30,251 nucleotides of DNA, taken from an uncultured Selenomonadales bacterium (lineage in GTDB: Bacteria > Bacillota > Negativicutes > Selenomonadales > Selenomonadaceae). The stretch spans positions 1 through 30,251 of the forward strand of contig CALFJC010000111.1 in the NCBI GenBank assembly GCA_937877655.1, written 5' to 3'. Position numbers and translations under genes: made by a program. Positions within the stretch are counted from its first letter, which is position 1; each line of letters starts with the position of its first letter. The notes beneath the pieces were generated by a model. That model made no database searches and was not told the origin of the DNA. It saw only the letters and a program-made list of their open reading frames with translations. Below, piece after piece: positions 30,180 to 30,251 of the stretch.

Positions 30180-30251
30180 TCACTTTTGATAAATCTGGTC
30201 GAAGGAGCCGCCGTCCGCAAAATGTTCGTGCGCCTTAACCCAGCCGCCGAA
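30180..30251 (-). CDS. sbp: Sulfate-binding protein, C-terminal end only
   Basis: The last 23 codons and TGA of a gene running out of the window. The residues FGGWVKAHEHFADGGSFDQI followed by YQK match the conserved C-terminus of periplasmic sulfate-binding proteins (Sbp/CysP), and the next gene is cysT, the usual order. It would deliver sulfate to CysTWA. The operon promoter and any sulfur-responsive leader are beyond the window edge. Confidence 0.85.
   Translation of the reverse strand, partial: FGGWVKAHEHFADGGSFDQIYQK

Overview
The window looks like chromosome from an anaerobic, diderm Firmicute, most likely class Negativicutes (Selenomonas/Veillonella relatives). This is inferred from a bifurcating Etf-linked lactate dehydrogenase with lactate racemase, an AprA/AprB sulfate assimilation cluster, a branched-chain amino acid ABC transporter, a GT9 (heptosyltransferase-type) gene that fits an outer membrane, Shine-Dalgarno sites of GGAGG type and frequent GTG/TTG starts. 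No rRNA, tRNA, CRISPR array or insertion sequence is seen. Almost everything is on the minus strand, so operons read from high to low coordinate.

Layout. (1) 1-7455: a liv operon (promoter 7427-7455; livJ, livH, livM, livG). It carries foreign-looking cargo: a GT9 gene with an in-frame stop between livJ and livH, and two tandem hexapeptide acetyltransferases directly after livG where livF would be expected. One acetyltransferase is out of frame at a run of ten G, a probable phase-variation switch. (2) 7467-8632: a monocistronic TPR protein with its own promoter and terminator. (3) 8634-11914: a purine salvage pair, AzgA-type purine permease plus adenine deaminase. (4) 11929-13537: an isolated plus-strand GIY-YIG/NUMOD3 endonuclease-like gene with four tandem HTH modules, broken by two stop codons. 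Its leader region contains an oppositely oriented promoter-hairpin-T6 unit that would make a ~68-nt antisense RNA. (5) 13578-18320: a lactate operon etfB-etfA-lctD-larA, arranged like the electron-bifurcating lactate dehydrogenase systems of acetogens. (6) 18379-30251: a long sulfate assimilation cluster: sbp (3' end only), cysT, cysW, cysA, an esterase, an ATP-grasp ligase, aprA, a zinc-ribbon gene on the opposite strand, aprB, cysD, cysN, an ECF S component, an AsrC-like sulfite reductase and a double DUF2292 protein, closed by a terminator.

Sulfate would be imported by Sbp-CysTWA, activated to APS by CysDN, reduced to sulfite by AprAB and to sulfide by the siroheme protein. The esterase and ATP-grasp genes sit between cysA and aprA with overlapping stop/start codons, so they are probably part of this pathway or its control in a way that is not obvious.

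Repeats without an assigned role: heptanucleotide arrays immediately after four stop codons; a ~95-bp palindromic element in two gaps of the sulfate cluster, one copy carrying a nested hairpin; and ~70-bp direct repeats with a ribosome-site-masking hairpin flanking the GT9 gene.
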